Assembly (NCBI RefSeq): GCF_001006305.1
Contig: NZ_LBHJ01000020.1
Location: 682,001-746,000, forward strand
Direction of reading: 5' to 3'
From: Silvibacterium bohemicum
GTDB taxonomy: Bacteria; Acidobacteriota; Terriglobia; Terriglobales; Acidobacteriaceae
Length of the DNA stretch: 64,000 nt
Below, piece by piece: positions 33,220-41,967 of this stretch. Made by a program: the position numbers and the translations under genes. A model generated the notes under the pieces. That model searched no databases and had not been told where the DNA came from. It saw only the letters and a program-made list of their open reading frames with translations. Every line of letters begins with the position of its first letter. The first letter of the stretch is position 1.

Positions 33220-35889
33220 TTAACGCGATGCTACGTTGCGCTCGCTGCCCCGAAGCAATGTCTCCGGATGCAATGTCTCGGTGGGAATATTCCATCCGGA
33301 GAGCACAATGTCAGGATTCGCGGGAGCATCTTTGGCTAGAATCGCGGTGAGGGTCCGCGACTCGCCCGGCATCAGCTCGATGTAATTGTCCGACCAGAAA
33401 ACCGGCGCAATCAAATCGCCGGACTTGGTGCGCGCCGCAAAGGAAACCTGGAAAGCAAGCGCCTGCGAAGGATTCTGCAGTTGTAGCTCGACCTTGTGTC
33501 CCTCGGGTGAGTCCGTGATCTTCACTCGTGACGTGATCGTGGTCTTGGGCAGCGAGAGCAGCGCGGTCATATCCTCGTGCTCCGAATCGGGAGTATGAGT
33601 GTAATCGGTCTTCGCCCAGTTGAAGGTTGAAGGCTTCGACGGAATCCAGTAGAAGTTGTGGCTTACTGTCTCATCCTTGGCGTTCTTCAGAGTGAGATCG
33701 GCGAAGTAGACCTTCGATCCCGAATTGAATGCATCGGCGGGAATGCTGATCACCCGCGTGGTGCTATCCGAGGGCGCTTCGAGCTGTTTCTGCTGCGTAA
33801 AGAGCGGCTTCAGGTTTAGATCGTAGAGGTGAACTTCGGCGGTTACCGCAGGCGACGGCTGATACGTGCTGTTCACGACGACGACGCTGTGATCGTCATA
33901 CGAATATTGGATGTGCAGCGGCTCGCACGCCTTCTTGGTGCCGAAGTATCCGCCATCCGCTTCAAGATAGTAATCGTAGAGGTGCCAGATCATCGACGGC
34001 CATGCGTTGTTGAGCATCCACTGAATAACGCCGGTCGAGGTGTACTTGTTGCGGCTATAGGCCTCGTACATGGCGCGCTCGCTGTCGTACGACATAGTCT
34101 GCGCCACGCGAACATAATCGTCCACCGAATGCGCCTGGCCGTAAGTTGCGTTCATCGCTTCGTCGAAGACAGTGAGCTTAGTAAACTCTCCGCCGCCGAA
34201 GTGATAGGCCCACGTCGCATTCTGCGGCCAGAGCTGATCGGCAGGAATGAATCTACGCAAGCTGGCTACACTGGGAACCGCCGGACCGGGGCTGATCTCG
34301 GTGCTGAATCCCCAGCCGCCGCCGTTCTTGCTGTCGACATACCAGTACGAAGGATCGACCCAGTCGTAGGGGCCGTTCATCTTCACACCGTTCTTTCCGC
34401 TGGGTTGCGTATTCTGCGAAGACGCAGCAGAGAGCGTGGGATTCGGCCAGTGCGTCTCCGCCTCGATCTTCAGATAAGCGCTCTCGACAAAGGCGGGCGG
34501 CGCATTGTCACTGCCGTTCAGCCATACCAGCAGGCTGGCGTGGTGCCGGATGCGCAGCATCTGCGAGCGCAGCGATTCAGCCGCGACGGAGTAGTTCTCC
34601 GGCGTCCAGTCCTTCCAGTGCTCCCACTGGTCGCAGCAGCACCAGCCCAGCATGACGAGGACTCCCTGCTCGTCGGCGAGCTGGAAGAAGTCTTCCGTCT
34701 CCAGCTTCCCTTCCAGGCGGATGGTGTTCAAGTGCATGTCGCGCACCAGTCGAAACTGATCGCGTAGCCGCGTGGGCTCCTGACGCAACAACATATCCTG
34801 CGACCAGCCTGCGCCGCGAATGAGAATGGGCTTGCCATTGATGTGGAAGAGCCGATAGCCCTTGTCGGTCAACTCCGATGTCATCTCGCGGATGCCGAAT
34901 CGAACCGACTGTTCGTCCGAAGGCTTGCCGTTCGCGACGAAGCGCAGGGTCAGCGTCTCGAGGTTCGGGTCTCCCATCTGGTAGGGCCACCAGACGCGAG
35001 GATTCTTCACGCGCAGCTGTGCAAACTGCTCCGGAGTGAATGCCACGGTGCGATCTTCGTGCGGAGCAAGATCGACCTGCTGCTGTAGAGGGATATTTGC
35101 AACTGTTCCGGTTACAGTACCGTGGATCGCCTTGTCGGTGGCGTTGTGCAGCTCGGCGTAGACCGTGAGATCTGCCTCCTGCAGCGACGAATCGGTGAAA
35201 TGAGTGACGGCCAGCGGAGAGCGCAGCGAGACTGGCCCGGTGGTGGTCAACTCGACCGGTCCCCACAGCCCCATGTCCTTATCCGGAGGGCAGGGATTCC
35301 AATCGACCCAGTTGATGCCCAGATCTTTGCCGTCCGGAGCGAAGGTTTCAACAGCAACGACATTCGGCTTTCCAGCTTCAACGAATCCGGTCACGTCGAA
35401 GTTATAGGTGCGATAAGCGCCAGCGACCTGCGTCTTATCCGCGATCTTCTTGCCATTCACCCATACTTCGGCGCGGTAGTTGATGCCGCCGAAGTGCAGC
35501 CAGATGGTTCTGCCCTTTTCGGCCGCGGGGATGGCGAACTCTTTGCGATACCACCAGCCACAGCGGTAAGGACTATCCGCGGGAATGTTGTCGTCGGCAA
35601 AATCGTGGCCGATGGGATAAGTCGTTCCCGGAATGCCGCGCAGATTCTTGGCGTAGTACGGCTCCTTCACCTCACCGGCGGCTACTTGCGTGGCCAGCAC
35701 GGTTGCCGGGACGGAAGTCGCGTACCAGTTCTCGGGATGAAAAGCAGCGGTCGAAATCTGTGCTCCGTCCGCTTGCAGTTTGCAGGCAGACTGCACATTC
35801 CAGCCGTCGTGAAGCGGCGTCGTCGTAGCAGCCAGGCTGGCTGTTGCCTGGGCCAAGGTCAGTAGAGCAAGGACCATCAATCTCTGCAT
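33220..35889 (-). CDS. Secreted GH2 exo-beta-D-glucosaminidase-like enzyme
   Basis: The 889-residue protein has a signal peptide (MQRLMVLALLTLAQATASLAA) and the GH2 order: jelly-roll sugar-binding domain (about 25-215), Ig-like domain (about 225-335), TIM barrel (about 340-640) and C-terminal beta domains. The acid/base position reads LVWLNGSDNAPP (Asp461), and the nucleophile is the Glu of GFSTEISPG (Glu531). An aspartate in a GSD motif instead of the usual NE, with a spacing near 70 residues, is what CsxA-type exo-beta-glucosaminidases show; beta-mannosidase is the alternative. ATG 35889 is chosen because it directly precedes the signal peptide, with GGAGG 11 bases upstream; a TTG at 35907 is possible. 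Confidence 0.85.
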   Translation of the reverse strand: MQRLMVLALLTLAQATASLAATTTPLHDGWNVQSACKLQADGAQISTAAFHPENWYATSVPATVLATQVAAGEVKEPYYAKNLRGIPGTTYPIGHDFADDNIPADSPYRCGWWYRKEFAIPAAEKGRTIWLHFGGINYRAEVWVNGKKIADKTQVAGAYRTYNFDVTGFVEAGKPNVVAVETFAPDGKDLGINWVDWNPCPPDKDMGLWGPVELTTTGPVSLRSPLAVTHFTDSSLQEADLTVYAELHNATDKAIHGTVTGTVANIPLQQQVDLAPHEDRTVAFTPEQFAQLRVKNPRVWWPYQMGDPNLETLTLRFVANGKPSDEQSVRFGIREMTSELTDKGYRLFHINGKPILIRGAGWSQDMLLRQEPTRLRDQFRLVRDMHLNTIRLEGKLETEDFFQLADEQGVLVMLGWCCCDQWEHWKDWTPENYSVAAESLRSQMLRIRHHASLLVWLNGSDNAPPAFVESAYLKIEAETHWPNPTLSAASSQNTQPSGKNGVKMNGPYDWVDPSYWYVDSKNGGGWGFSTEISPGPAVPSVASLRRFIPADQLWPQNATWAYHFGGGEFTKLTVFDEAMNATYGQAHSVDDYVRVAQTMSYDSERAMYEAYSRNKYTSTGVIQWMLNNAWPSMIWHLYDYYLEADGGYFGTKKACEPLHIQYSYDDHSVVVVNSTYQPSPAVTAEVHLYDLNLKPLFTQQKQLEAPSDSTTRVISIPADAFNSGSKVYFADLTLKNAKDETVSHNFYWIPSKPSTFNWAKTDYTHTPDSEHEDMTALLSLPKTTITSRVKITDSPEGHKVELQLQNPSQALAFQVSFAARTKSGDLIAPVFWSDNYIELMPGESRTLTAILAKDAPANPDIVLSGWNIPTETLHPETLLRGSERNVASR

Positions 35890-35920
35890 GCGTGCAAGTG
35901 CCTCCAAGGCGTGGCTGCGA

Positions 35921-38900
35921 TTAGAAGTTATATTTCAGTGCCACCTGGAGGATACGTTTTTCACCTGCGCCAAGCACCTGGCCGGTTGTGCCGTCGTCCA
36001 TCGTGGTATCGATGTTGTTGAAGTTCGTGTGGTTCCACACGTTGAAGGCCTCGGCGCGGAACTGGAACGATTGGTTTTCTACGATGCGAATGTTCTTGAG
36101 CATGGAGAGATCCCAGCGCTGGCTGCCCGGCCCCAGGATGCTGCCGCGCGGAGAGTTACCGGGGCGAAACTCGTTCGCCGGCACATCGGCAAAGGCTGAC
36201 ACGTTGTACCAATCGGCTACAGTATGTGGTGCACCTTTGTTCGGGTTGCCGACCTGATCGGGGCGCGGGAAGTTCGGTGCTGTCGCTGAGGTGAAGACGC
36301 CGAGGCCACCCGGATCGAGCGACGAATTGCCGATCGCGGTCAGCCATTGTCCGGACTGCAGCTCGACGATGCCGGAGAACTCCCATCCGCCAAGAGTGCG
36401 GCCCACGAGGCCCTCCTGCTTGGTGAAGAACGGCAACTCGTAAACCCAGTTCGCGTTGAAGACGTTGCGGCGGTCAAAACGCGACGGACCGTATTCAGCA
36501 TTCAGGTTGTAGGTGTTCTGCGGAACGGGCAGGTTGCCGCCCGGCTGGTCGGGGCGGTTCGTCAGCGACTTCGCCCAGGTGTAGTTCACGCCGACAAGCG
36601 ATCCGCCGCCAAAGCGCTTCTGCAGGCTGCTCTGCAGCGAGTTGTAGTTGGAGCTGAAGACCGGCTCGTAGAGATCGATCGGACCATACCCTTGGAAGGG
36701 GCGAATGATGTTCAGCAGGTTTTCGTTGGAGGCGGTCATCTGTCCGCCGATCTGCCCTTCAATGACCGCATTGTTCGCGTACGCTCCGGGCAACGGCTCG
36801 TTGATGTCGACCTGCGACAGCTGGTGAACACCGCGCGAGCCGTAGTAGCCCACGTCCACCATGATGTCGTACTTCAGTTGGCGCTGCACATCGAGATCCC
36901 ATTGCTGCGCATAGGGCTGATGCCACTTAGTCGAAACTCCGCCCACCGACTGCACGCTGTTGTTGGTCGCACTGCCCGCGGCTGGGTCGTTAAAGAAGAC
37001 GTTCGGCGCGTTGTTGATGGTGGTGTTGCCCACAAAGGGTGGGTTGATGAACTCACTGTTTTCAAGGAAGCCCACCCCTGGCGAATCCACGAAGAGTCCG
37101 TAACCGCCGCGTACCGCCGTCTTGCCGTCGTTCCACGGATCGAAGGAGAAGCCGATACGGGGCTGAACTCCGCTGTAGGTCTGCGGTGCAATGGCGGTGC
37201 CGAATGGCGAGTTGTGCGCTCCGTTGCCGCTGCCGCCGATGATGATTCCGTTGAGCGGGTCGTAGGTTGGAGTTGCAACCACATTGCCGTTATCGTCGAT
37301 CGCCGGAGCATTCGCGGAGTTGTAGCTGCCGGGCGCAAAGTTAGTGGCGCGGCCGCGGCCATCCGTAGGCTGGCGGAAGAGCGAGTAGCGCAGGCCGAAG
37401 TTCAGAGTCAGATTAGGCAGCGCTTTGTAAGAATCCTGCCCGTAGAACTCGATCTGATTTTGAAAGATGAAAGCGCGGAAATCATTCGCGGTCTGGGTGA
37501 ACTGCGAGAACTGGCCCGACAGGAAGAGCGCGAACTCCTGCTCAAACTCCGCCTTCTGATCACCCCCGGGCGCTCCGATATAGGGCGTGGCGGCGAAAGA
37601 GAAGGTTCCGGCATTGTTCGATGCCGAGTTCTCCGATTTTTCGTAGTGGTTGTAAGCAAATCCAAACTTCAGACTGTGGTTGCCCACGGTCTTGGTCAGA
37701 TTGTCGAAGATGGCATTGTTCTTGTTGAAGTCCCCGTAGGTGCCGAAGCCAAAAAAGCTTGCGTTCCCGACGCCATAAGCGATGCTGGGAATGCGATCGA
37801 GGCTCTCGGCGAACGGCAGCGTGATCGCGCTTGCAACATCGGGTGAGTTGGTGGCCGCAAGCTGTCCCGAGTTATGACTGCGGATTGCGCCGAACGACCA
37901 CGCGTACTCCACTTCATTCAGCAACGTGGGTGTGATCGTCCAGGTGAGGTTTGCTGCAACATTTTGCCCGGGCGAATCGGTCGAGGTCTGAGTGATGTTC
38001 GGCAGCGGATTGCCGCTGAAGAGACCGCCGCCCTCGACGGTTGGAATCGAATCCTGAATATAGCGGACGAAGCCGGAGAGCTTGGAGTTGAAGGTGTGAT
38101 CGATGCGGCCGATTTCCTGCTGGAAGTTGAAGATATTCGATTCGTTCGCGAAGAGCAGATCCTGTCCGGGAGTAGTCGGCAGGGGCACATGCGAATAAAC
38201 GTCTTTCAAATACGCAGCGGCTGCGGGATTGATCTGCGTGACGGAGTTGATGACCGTGCCGGGGCAGGTTCCGTCGCTGTTGGGATACGTGCTGCAGACG
38301 GGATTCTCGAAGTTGCCGGCGCGCTCGTTGGCGTCCGGCGCAACACCTGTCACCGGATTCTGCTGGACCACGCGGCGCAGCTCCTCCGAGTAGAAGAAGA
38401 AGGTCTTGTTGCGCTCAGTGTTGTAGACGTGAGGAATAAAGACCGGGCCGCCGAGGGTCCATCCAAAATCGTTATAACGGAAGGGCGTGCGCGGTGCGAC
38501 GGGATCCTGCTGCTTGTTGCCCCAATCGTTGGCGTTCATCACGTCGTTGCGGAAAAACTCGTATGCTCCGCCATGAAACTTCGAGGTCCCGGAGCGGGTA
38601 ATGACGTTGACCACGCCGCCGGCGCTGCGTCCGTACTCGGCGCTGTAGTTGCCGCGCAGAACCTTGAATTCTTCGATGGCGTCGACGCTGGGGTAATTCA
38701 GCAGCGAGAAGTTTCCGCCGCGATCGACGTTGTCTGCGCCGTCGACAGTCCAGCTGTTCGCCGAGCCGAAGCTGCCGTTCAACGAGAATGCAGTCTCGTT
38801 GGTGTTGCCATTCGGCGCGCTGACGCCGGCGTAAAGGGCGTCGCCGATGTCGGCGCTCACACCGGGCATCAGCTGGACCAGTTCTTCATAATTGCGGCTT

Positions 38901-39358
38901 TGCAGCGCCAGCTCGCGAACTTGCGTGCCGGTGATGAGGCCGGTCGCCGCATCGGATTCGGTGTTCACCTGCAGCGCGCTGGCTTGCACGCTCACCGTCT
39001 CCGCAACGCTGCCAATCTCCAGCGCAGCATTGACGGCGCGTTTGTCATTCACGTTGAGGATGATGTTCGATTCGGTTATTTTCTTGAAGTTCGGCGCCTC
39101 GATGGTGACGTCGTAGTGCCCTACCGGCAGGAGCGGGGCTGAGTACTGGCCCCCTTTGTTGGTGGGCAAGGTGCGTTCGACAGCGTGGCGATCGGTGTTG
39201 GTAATGGTCACCTGGGCGCCGGGCACCACTGCGCCGGAGCCGTCCGTAACCGTTCCGAGAATGGTGCCGGTGATTTCCTGCGCTCGGCTCGCGAGTGGAG
39301 CAGCAAGAAGCAATGCAGCGGCGAGTAGACGACAACGGATGGGGAAGGAGAAGGGCAT
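35921..39358 (-). CDS. Oar-like TonB-dependent receptor
   Basis: The 1145-residue outer-membrane protein has a signal peptide (cleavage after SRA, about residue 26), a carboxypeptidase-regulatory-like domain (about 28-110, GTILGTVTDGSGAVVPGAQVTITN), a plug region (about 120-250, with EYGRSAGGVVNVITRSGT) and a long barrel ending in VALKYNF with a terminal phenylalanine, as outer-membrane barrels do. It probably imports an oligosaccharide with TonB energy. It stands 31 bases upstream of the glucosaminidase-like gene, with GGAGG before its ATG, and an 18-bp palindrome lies in its leader. Confidence 0.92.
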   Translation of the reverse strand: MPFSFPIRCRLLAAALLLAAPLASRAQEITGTILGTVTDGSGAVVPGAQVTITNTDRHAVERTLPTNKGGQYSAPLLPVGHYDVTIEAPNFKKITESNIILNVNDKRAVNAALEIGSVAETVSVQASALQVNTESDAATGLITGTQVRELALQSRNYEELVQLMPGVSADIGDALYAGVSAPNGNTNETAFSLNGSFGSANSWTVDGADNVDRGGNFSLLNYPSVDAIEEFKVLRGNYSAEYGRSAGGVVNVITRSGTSKFHGGAYEFFRNDVMNANDWGNKQQDPVAPRTPFRYNDFGWTLGGPVFIPHVYNTERNKTFFFYSEELRRVVQQNPVTGVAPDANERAGNFENPVCSTYPNSDGTCPGTVINSVTQINPAAAAYLKDVYSHVPLPTTPGQDLLFANESNIFNFQQEIGRIDHTFNSKLSGFVRYIQDSIPTVEGGGLFSGNPLPNITQTSTDSPGQNVAANLTWTITPTLLNEVEYAWSFGAIRSHNSGQLAATNSPDVASAITLPFAESLDRIPSIAYGVGNASFFGFGTYGDFNKNNAIFDNLTKTVGNHSLKFGFAYNHYEKSENSASNNAGTFSFAATPYIGAPGGDQKAEFEQEFALFLSGQFSQFTQTANDFRAFIFQNQIEFYGQDSYKALPNLTLNFGLRYSLFRQPTDGRGRATNFAPGSYNSANAPAIDDNGNVVATPTYDPLNGIIIGGSGNGAHNSPFGTAIAPQTYSGVQPRIGFSFDPWNDGKTAVRGGYGLFVDSPGVGFLENSEFINPPFVGNTTINNAPNVFFNDPAAGSATNNSVQSVGGVSTKWHQPYAQQWDLDVQRQLKYDIMVDVGYYGSRGVHQLSQVDINEPLPGAYANNAVIEGQIGGQMTASNENLLNIIRPFQGYGPIDLYEPVFSSNYNSLQSSLQKRFGGGSLVGVNYTWAKSLTNRPDQPGGNLPVPQNTYNLNAEYGPSRFDRRNVFNANWVYELPFFTKQEGLVGRTLGGWEFSGIVELQSGQWLTAIGNSSLDPGGLGVFTSATAPNFPRPDQVGNPNKGAPHTVADWYNVSAFADVPANEFRPGNSPRGSILGPGSQRWDLSMLKNIRIVENQSFQFRAEAFNVWNHTNFNNIDTTMDDGTTGQVLGAGEKRILQVALKYNF

Positions 39359-39421
39359 GGCGACGGCCTCCGAACGGGAACTCCAGAAAATTTGCGTGCA
39401 TAACCGGAATCGTGGTTCCGG

Positions 39422-39439
39422 TATTCAAACGTTTGAATA
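39422..39439. promoter_or_regulatory. 18-bp perfect palindrome, candidate LacI-type operator
   Basis: TATTCAAACGTTTGAATA is a perfect palindrome with a central CG, the usual form of LacI-family operators. It lies 64 bases before the receptor gene start and 39 bases after the LacI-family gene, so the regulator most likely binds here to control the receptor-enzyme-permease-kinase genes. Confidence 0.75.
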
Positions 39440-39477
39440 TCCGAAAATATCGTCTTCTCGAACGAGACTGTCAAGAG

Positions 39478-40581
39478 TTATTGATTTTTTTTATACGGCG
39501 CCGTCGATTCCCTCTCGACGACAACCGGCGCCAGCAGGCGCAATTTAGGCTTGGAAGCCGCGCCAACACTGGTCTTTTCTCCGGCCTCGATAGCCTCCAG
39601 AATCCATGACGCTGCGATCTCTCCCATGGTCTCCATAGGCTGCCGAATGGTGGTGATTCCGGGGCTGCTGACCGCGGCGGGAAGAACATCATCGAAGCCG
39701 ATGACCGAACAGTCGTGCGGAACGCTTAGCCCCGCTTCGGTGAAAGCGCGGACCGCGCCGAGGGCGGTCAGGTCGTCGAATGCGACCATGGCGGTAAAAC
39801 TTTTTCGCCTGTCTGCCTCGGATCGAAGAAGCTCCGCCGTCAGCCGTCTGCCGCCCTCGAAGCCGGAGGAGGGATCTTGCGCCCCGGGAAGCTGGCGAAC
39901 CCACCGCGGATCGAGCGCGAGCCCAGACTCTGCCGCGTATCTCTGAATGCCGGCCCAGCGGCCTTCGCTATCGGAGAGCTCGCCGGGGCCGCGGATGACA
40001 GCGATCCGCGTGTGTCCCAGGCGATGAAGCTGCTGGATGGCCATGTATCCGCCCGCATCGTTGTCGACCAGCACGGAATGGATGTTGCTCGCGGTCAGAT
40101 CACGATCGACTACGGCTACCGGAACATTGTTTTTCTCGATATCGGCGAGCAGATGGAAGTCGGGGAAGATCCAGTTGGCGACAACGATGAGGCCTTCCAC
40201 GCGGCGCTCCAGAAGCAGCTCGAGATACGCTTCAAACTGCTGTCGCTGGTTCTGCGCGTCCATCAGCAACGGAAGATAGCGCGTGCCGATCAGCTTGCTC
40301 TGCGCACCGCGAACGATGGGCGTGCAGAAAGGATCGGAAAGATCGAAGGCCATCACGCCGATGGTGTTGCTGCGGCGGCGGCGCAGCGAACGGGCGAAAG
40401 CATCAGGGTGATATCCGAGTGATTGCGCAGCCTCGCGAATGCGTTCCTTGGTCGCGGCAGCGACGTAGCGCGACAGAGGCGCATTGTTGAGCACGATTGA
40501 GACGGTCGAAGCGGAGAAGCCGCTTGCGCGCGCCACATCGAGCAGCGTGACATGATTGGAACTGCGTTTCTGGCCGGCCAC
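39478..40581 (-). CDS. LacI family transcriptional regulator
   Basis: The 367-residue protein has a LacI helix-turn-helix with hinge (about 10-60; VTLLDVARASGFSASTVSIVLNN, RIREAAQSLGYHPDAFARSLR) and a sugar-binding domain (about 70-340; LVDNDAGGYMAIQQLHRLGHTRIAVI, DCSVIGFDDVLPA, TIRQPMETMGEIAA). The start is a GTG. It is read towards the receptor gene 119 bases away, and the palindrome between them is its likely operator. The effector is presumably an oligosaccharide or its breakdown product. Confidence 0.92.
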   Translation of the reverse strand: MAGQKRSSNHVTLLDVARASGFSASTVSIVLNNAPLSRYVAAATKERIREAAQSLGYHPDAFARSLRRRRSNTIGVMAFDLSDPFCTPIVRGAQSKLIGTRYLPLLMDAQNQRQQFEAYLELLLERRVEGLIVVANWIFPDFHLLADIEKNNVPVAVVDRDLTASNIHSVLVDNDAGGYMAIQQLHRLGHTRIAVIRGPGELSDSEGRWAGIQRYAAESGLALDPRWVRQLPGAQDPSSGFEGGRRLTAELLRSEADRRKSFTAMVAFDDLTALGAVRAFTEAGLSVPHDCSVIGFDDVLPAAVSSPGITTIRQPMETMGEIAASWILEAIEAGEKTSVGAASKPKLRLLAPVVVERESTAPYKKNQ

Positions 40582-40872
40582 TACGCGATTCGTCCTGTCG
40601 CCAGCCCGTAAATGAGCATGGCGTAGTTACTTATACCAGTCACCGCATGGCATCGCCGCAAGGGGGTCTCGCTCGATGGCGCGATACGAGCCTGTTGCGG
40701 GCGGCATTTTTCACGCATCGATGAAGGTACGAGCCAATGTTCCTGCGACAAGCCCAGGGCTCAAGCCCTTTGGATTTCATCGGCTTCTTCGTGAGGCTGA
40801 AGCCTCACGCTCCCTTCGGAAATAACAATCCTCCGAGGTCTCCATAAACCTGAAGGCTCGCCGACAGGTAGG
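40582..40872. other. Intergenic region with two small hairpins
   Basis: No gene is supported here. Two short perfect hairpins lie close together: AGGGCTCAAGCCCT (40756-40769) and a 9-bp stem CGTGAGGCT with AGCCTCACG around two bases (40790-40809). Their form recalls dispersed extragenic palindromes; whether copies exist elsewhere in the genome cannot be seen. Confidence 0.5.
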
Positions 40873-40921
40873 CCGTAGACAAGAAAAGCCCCGCCAAAAG
40901 CGGGGCTTCTCTTGTCTACGG
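40873..40921 (-). terminator. Terminator after korB
   Basis: A 22-bp stem with one mismatch (40873-40894 against 40900-40921) encloses a 5-base loop. Its inner part GCCCCGC/GCGGGGC is followed on the minus strand by TTTTC. It starts 6 bases past the korB stop. Confidence 0.88.
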
Positions 40922-40926
40922 AAAAA

Positions 40927-41967
40927 CTACTGGAGCTTCGACATGATTTCCTGCAGTACCTGCTTCGAGGGGCGGGTGCGCGATTCGGGCAGCGTACCCA
41001 GCGGCTGATCGACCAGGTTCAGCATGTCGGTGAAGCTGGGCTTCTCGGTGTCGAGATAGAAGACGCCGGTGAGGACCTCGCCCTTTTCGTGCGCTTCCAT
41101 CAGCTGCTTCACGGCAGACGCACGATCATTGGGGTTATAGTCGTCGCGCAGCTTGCGCAGGCGAAGGTGTGAGCCATCGTGCATTTGAACGTCGTAGGTG
41201 GTGCCGGCGTCGTAGTCTACCGCGATGTCCTCGAAGTGCGGCACGAAGCCGACTTCGGTGATGGCCTCTTCGTGCTCCTGCATGTACTTGTAGCTCTTGG
41301 TCGAGCCTTCGTGGTCGTTGAAGGTGACGCAAGGCGAGATGACATCAAGCATCACGGTCCCCTTGTGGGCGATAGCCGCCTTCAGCATGGCCAGAAGCTG
41401 CTTCTTGTCGCCGGAGAAGGAGCGTCCAACGAAGGTTGCACCCAGCTGAATGGCAAGCGCACACGTGTCGATGGCCGGCAGGTCGTTGATGACGCCGGTC
41501 TTCAGCTTCGAGCCGAGATCCGCGGTCGCCGAGAACTGGCCCTTGGTGAGACCGTAAACGCCGTTGTCCTCGATGATGTAGATCAGCGGCAGGTTGCGGC
41601 GCATGAGGTGGATGAACTGGCCCACGCCGATCGAAGCCGTGTCGCCGTCACCTGAGACGCCGAGCGCCTTCATGGTCTTGTTGGCCAGCAGCGCGCCGGT
41701 CGCGACCGAGGGCATGCGTCCGTGCACGCTGTTGAAGCTGTGCGCGCGGGAGAGGAAGTAGGCCGGGCTCTTCGAGGAGCAGCCGATGCCGGAGAGCTTC
41801 ATCAGGCGCTCAGGCTGAACGCCCATCTCGTAGAGCGCATCGATGATGCGCTCAGAGATGGCGTTGTGGCCGCATCCCGCGCAGAGGGTGGTCTTGCCGC
41901 CGCGGTAATCGAGGACCTGCAGGCCCAGGCGGTTGACCTTCGGATTTGGAGCTGTCGTAGTTGCCAT
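40927..41967 (-). CDS. korB: 2-oxoacid:ferredoxin oxidoreductase, beta subunit
   Basis: The 346-residue subunit binds thiamine diphosphate and an iron-sulfur cluster. Visible are TLCAGCGHN, KLSGIGCSSKSPAYF and the ThDP motif GDGDTASIGVGQFIHLMRRN. With KorA it oxidatively decarboxylates 2-oxoglutarate (or a related 2-oxoacid) to the acyl-CoA and reduces ferredoxin. It overlaps the korA stop by one base (TAATG), so the subunits are made together. Confidence 0.92.
   Translation of the reverse strand: MATTTAPNPKVNRLGLQVLDYRGGKTTLCAGCGHNAISERIIDALYEMGVQPERLMKLSGIGCSSKSPAYFLSRAHSFNSVHGRMPSVATGALLANKTMKALGVSGDGDTASIGVGQFIHLMRRNLPLIYIIEDNGVYGLTKGQFSATADLGSKLKTGVINDLPAIDTCALAIQLGATFVGRSFSGDKKQLLAMLKAAIAHKGTVMLDVISPCVTFNDHEGSTKSYKYMQEHEEAITEVGFVPHFEDIAVDYDAGTTYDVQMHDGSHLRLRKLRDDYNPNDRASAVKQLMEAHEKGEVLTGVFYLDTEKPSFTDMLNLVDQPLGTLPESRTRPSKQVLQEIMSKLQ

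Noticed and set aside
36347-39142. Long open frames (422 and 499 codons) antisense to the TonB receptor gene
   Set aside because: They mirror the codon pattern of the receptor gene, lack ribosome binding sites and show no motif; long antisense frames are expected in GC-rich genes.
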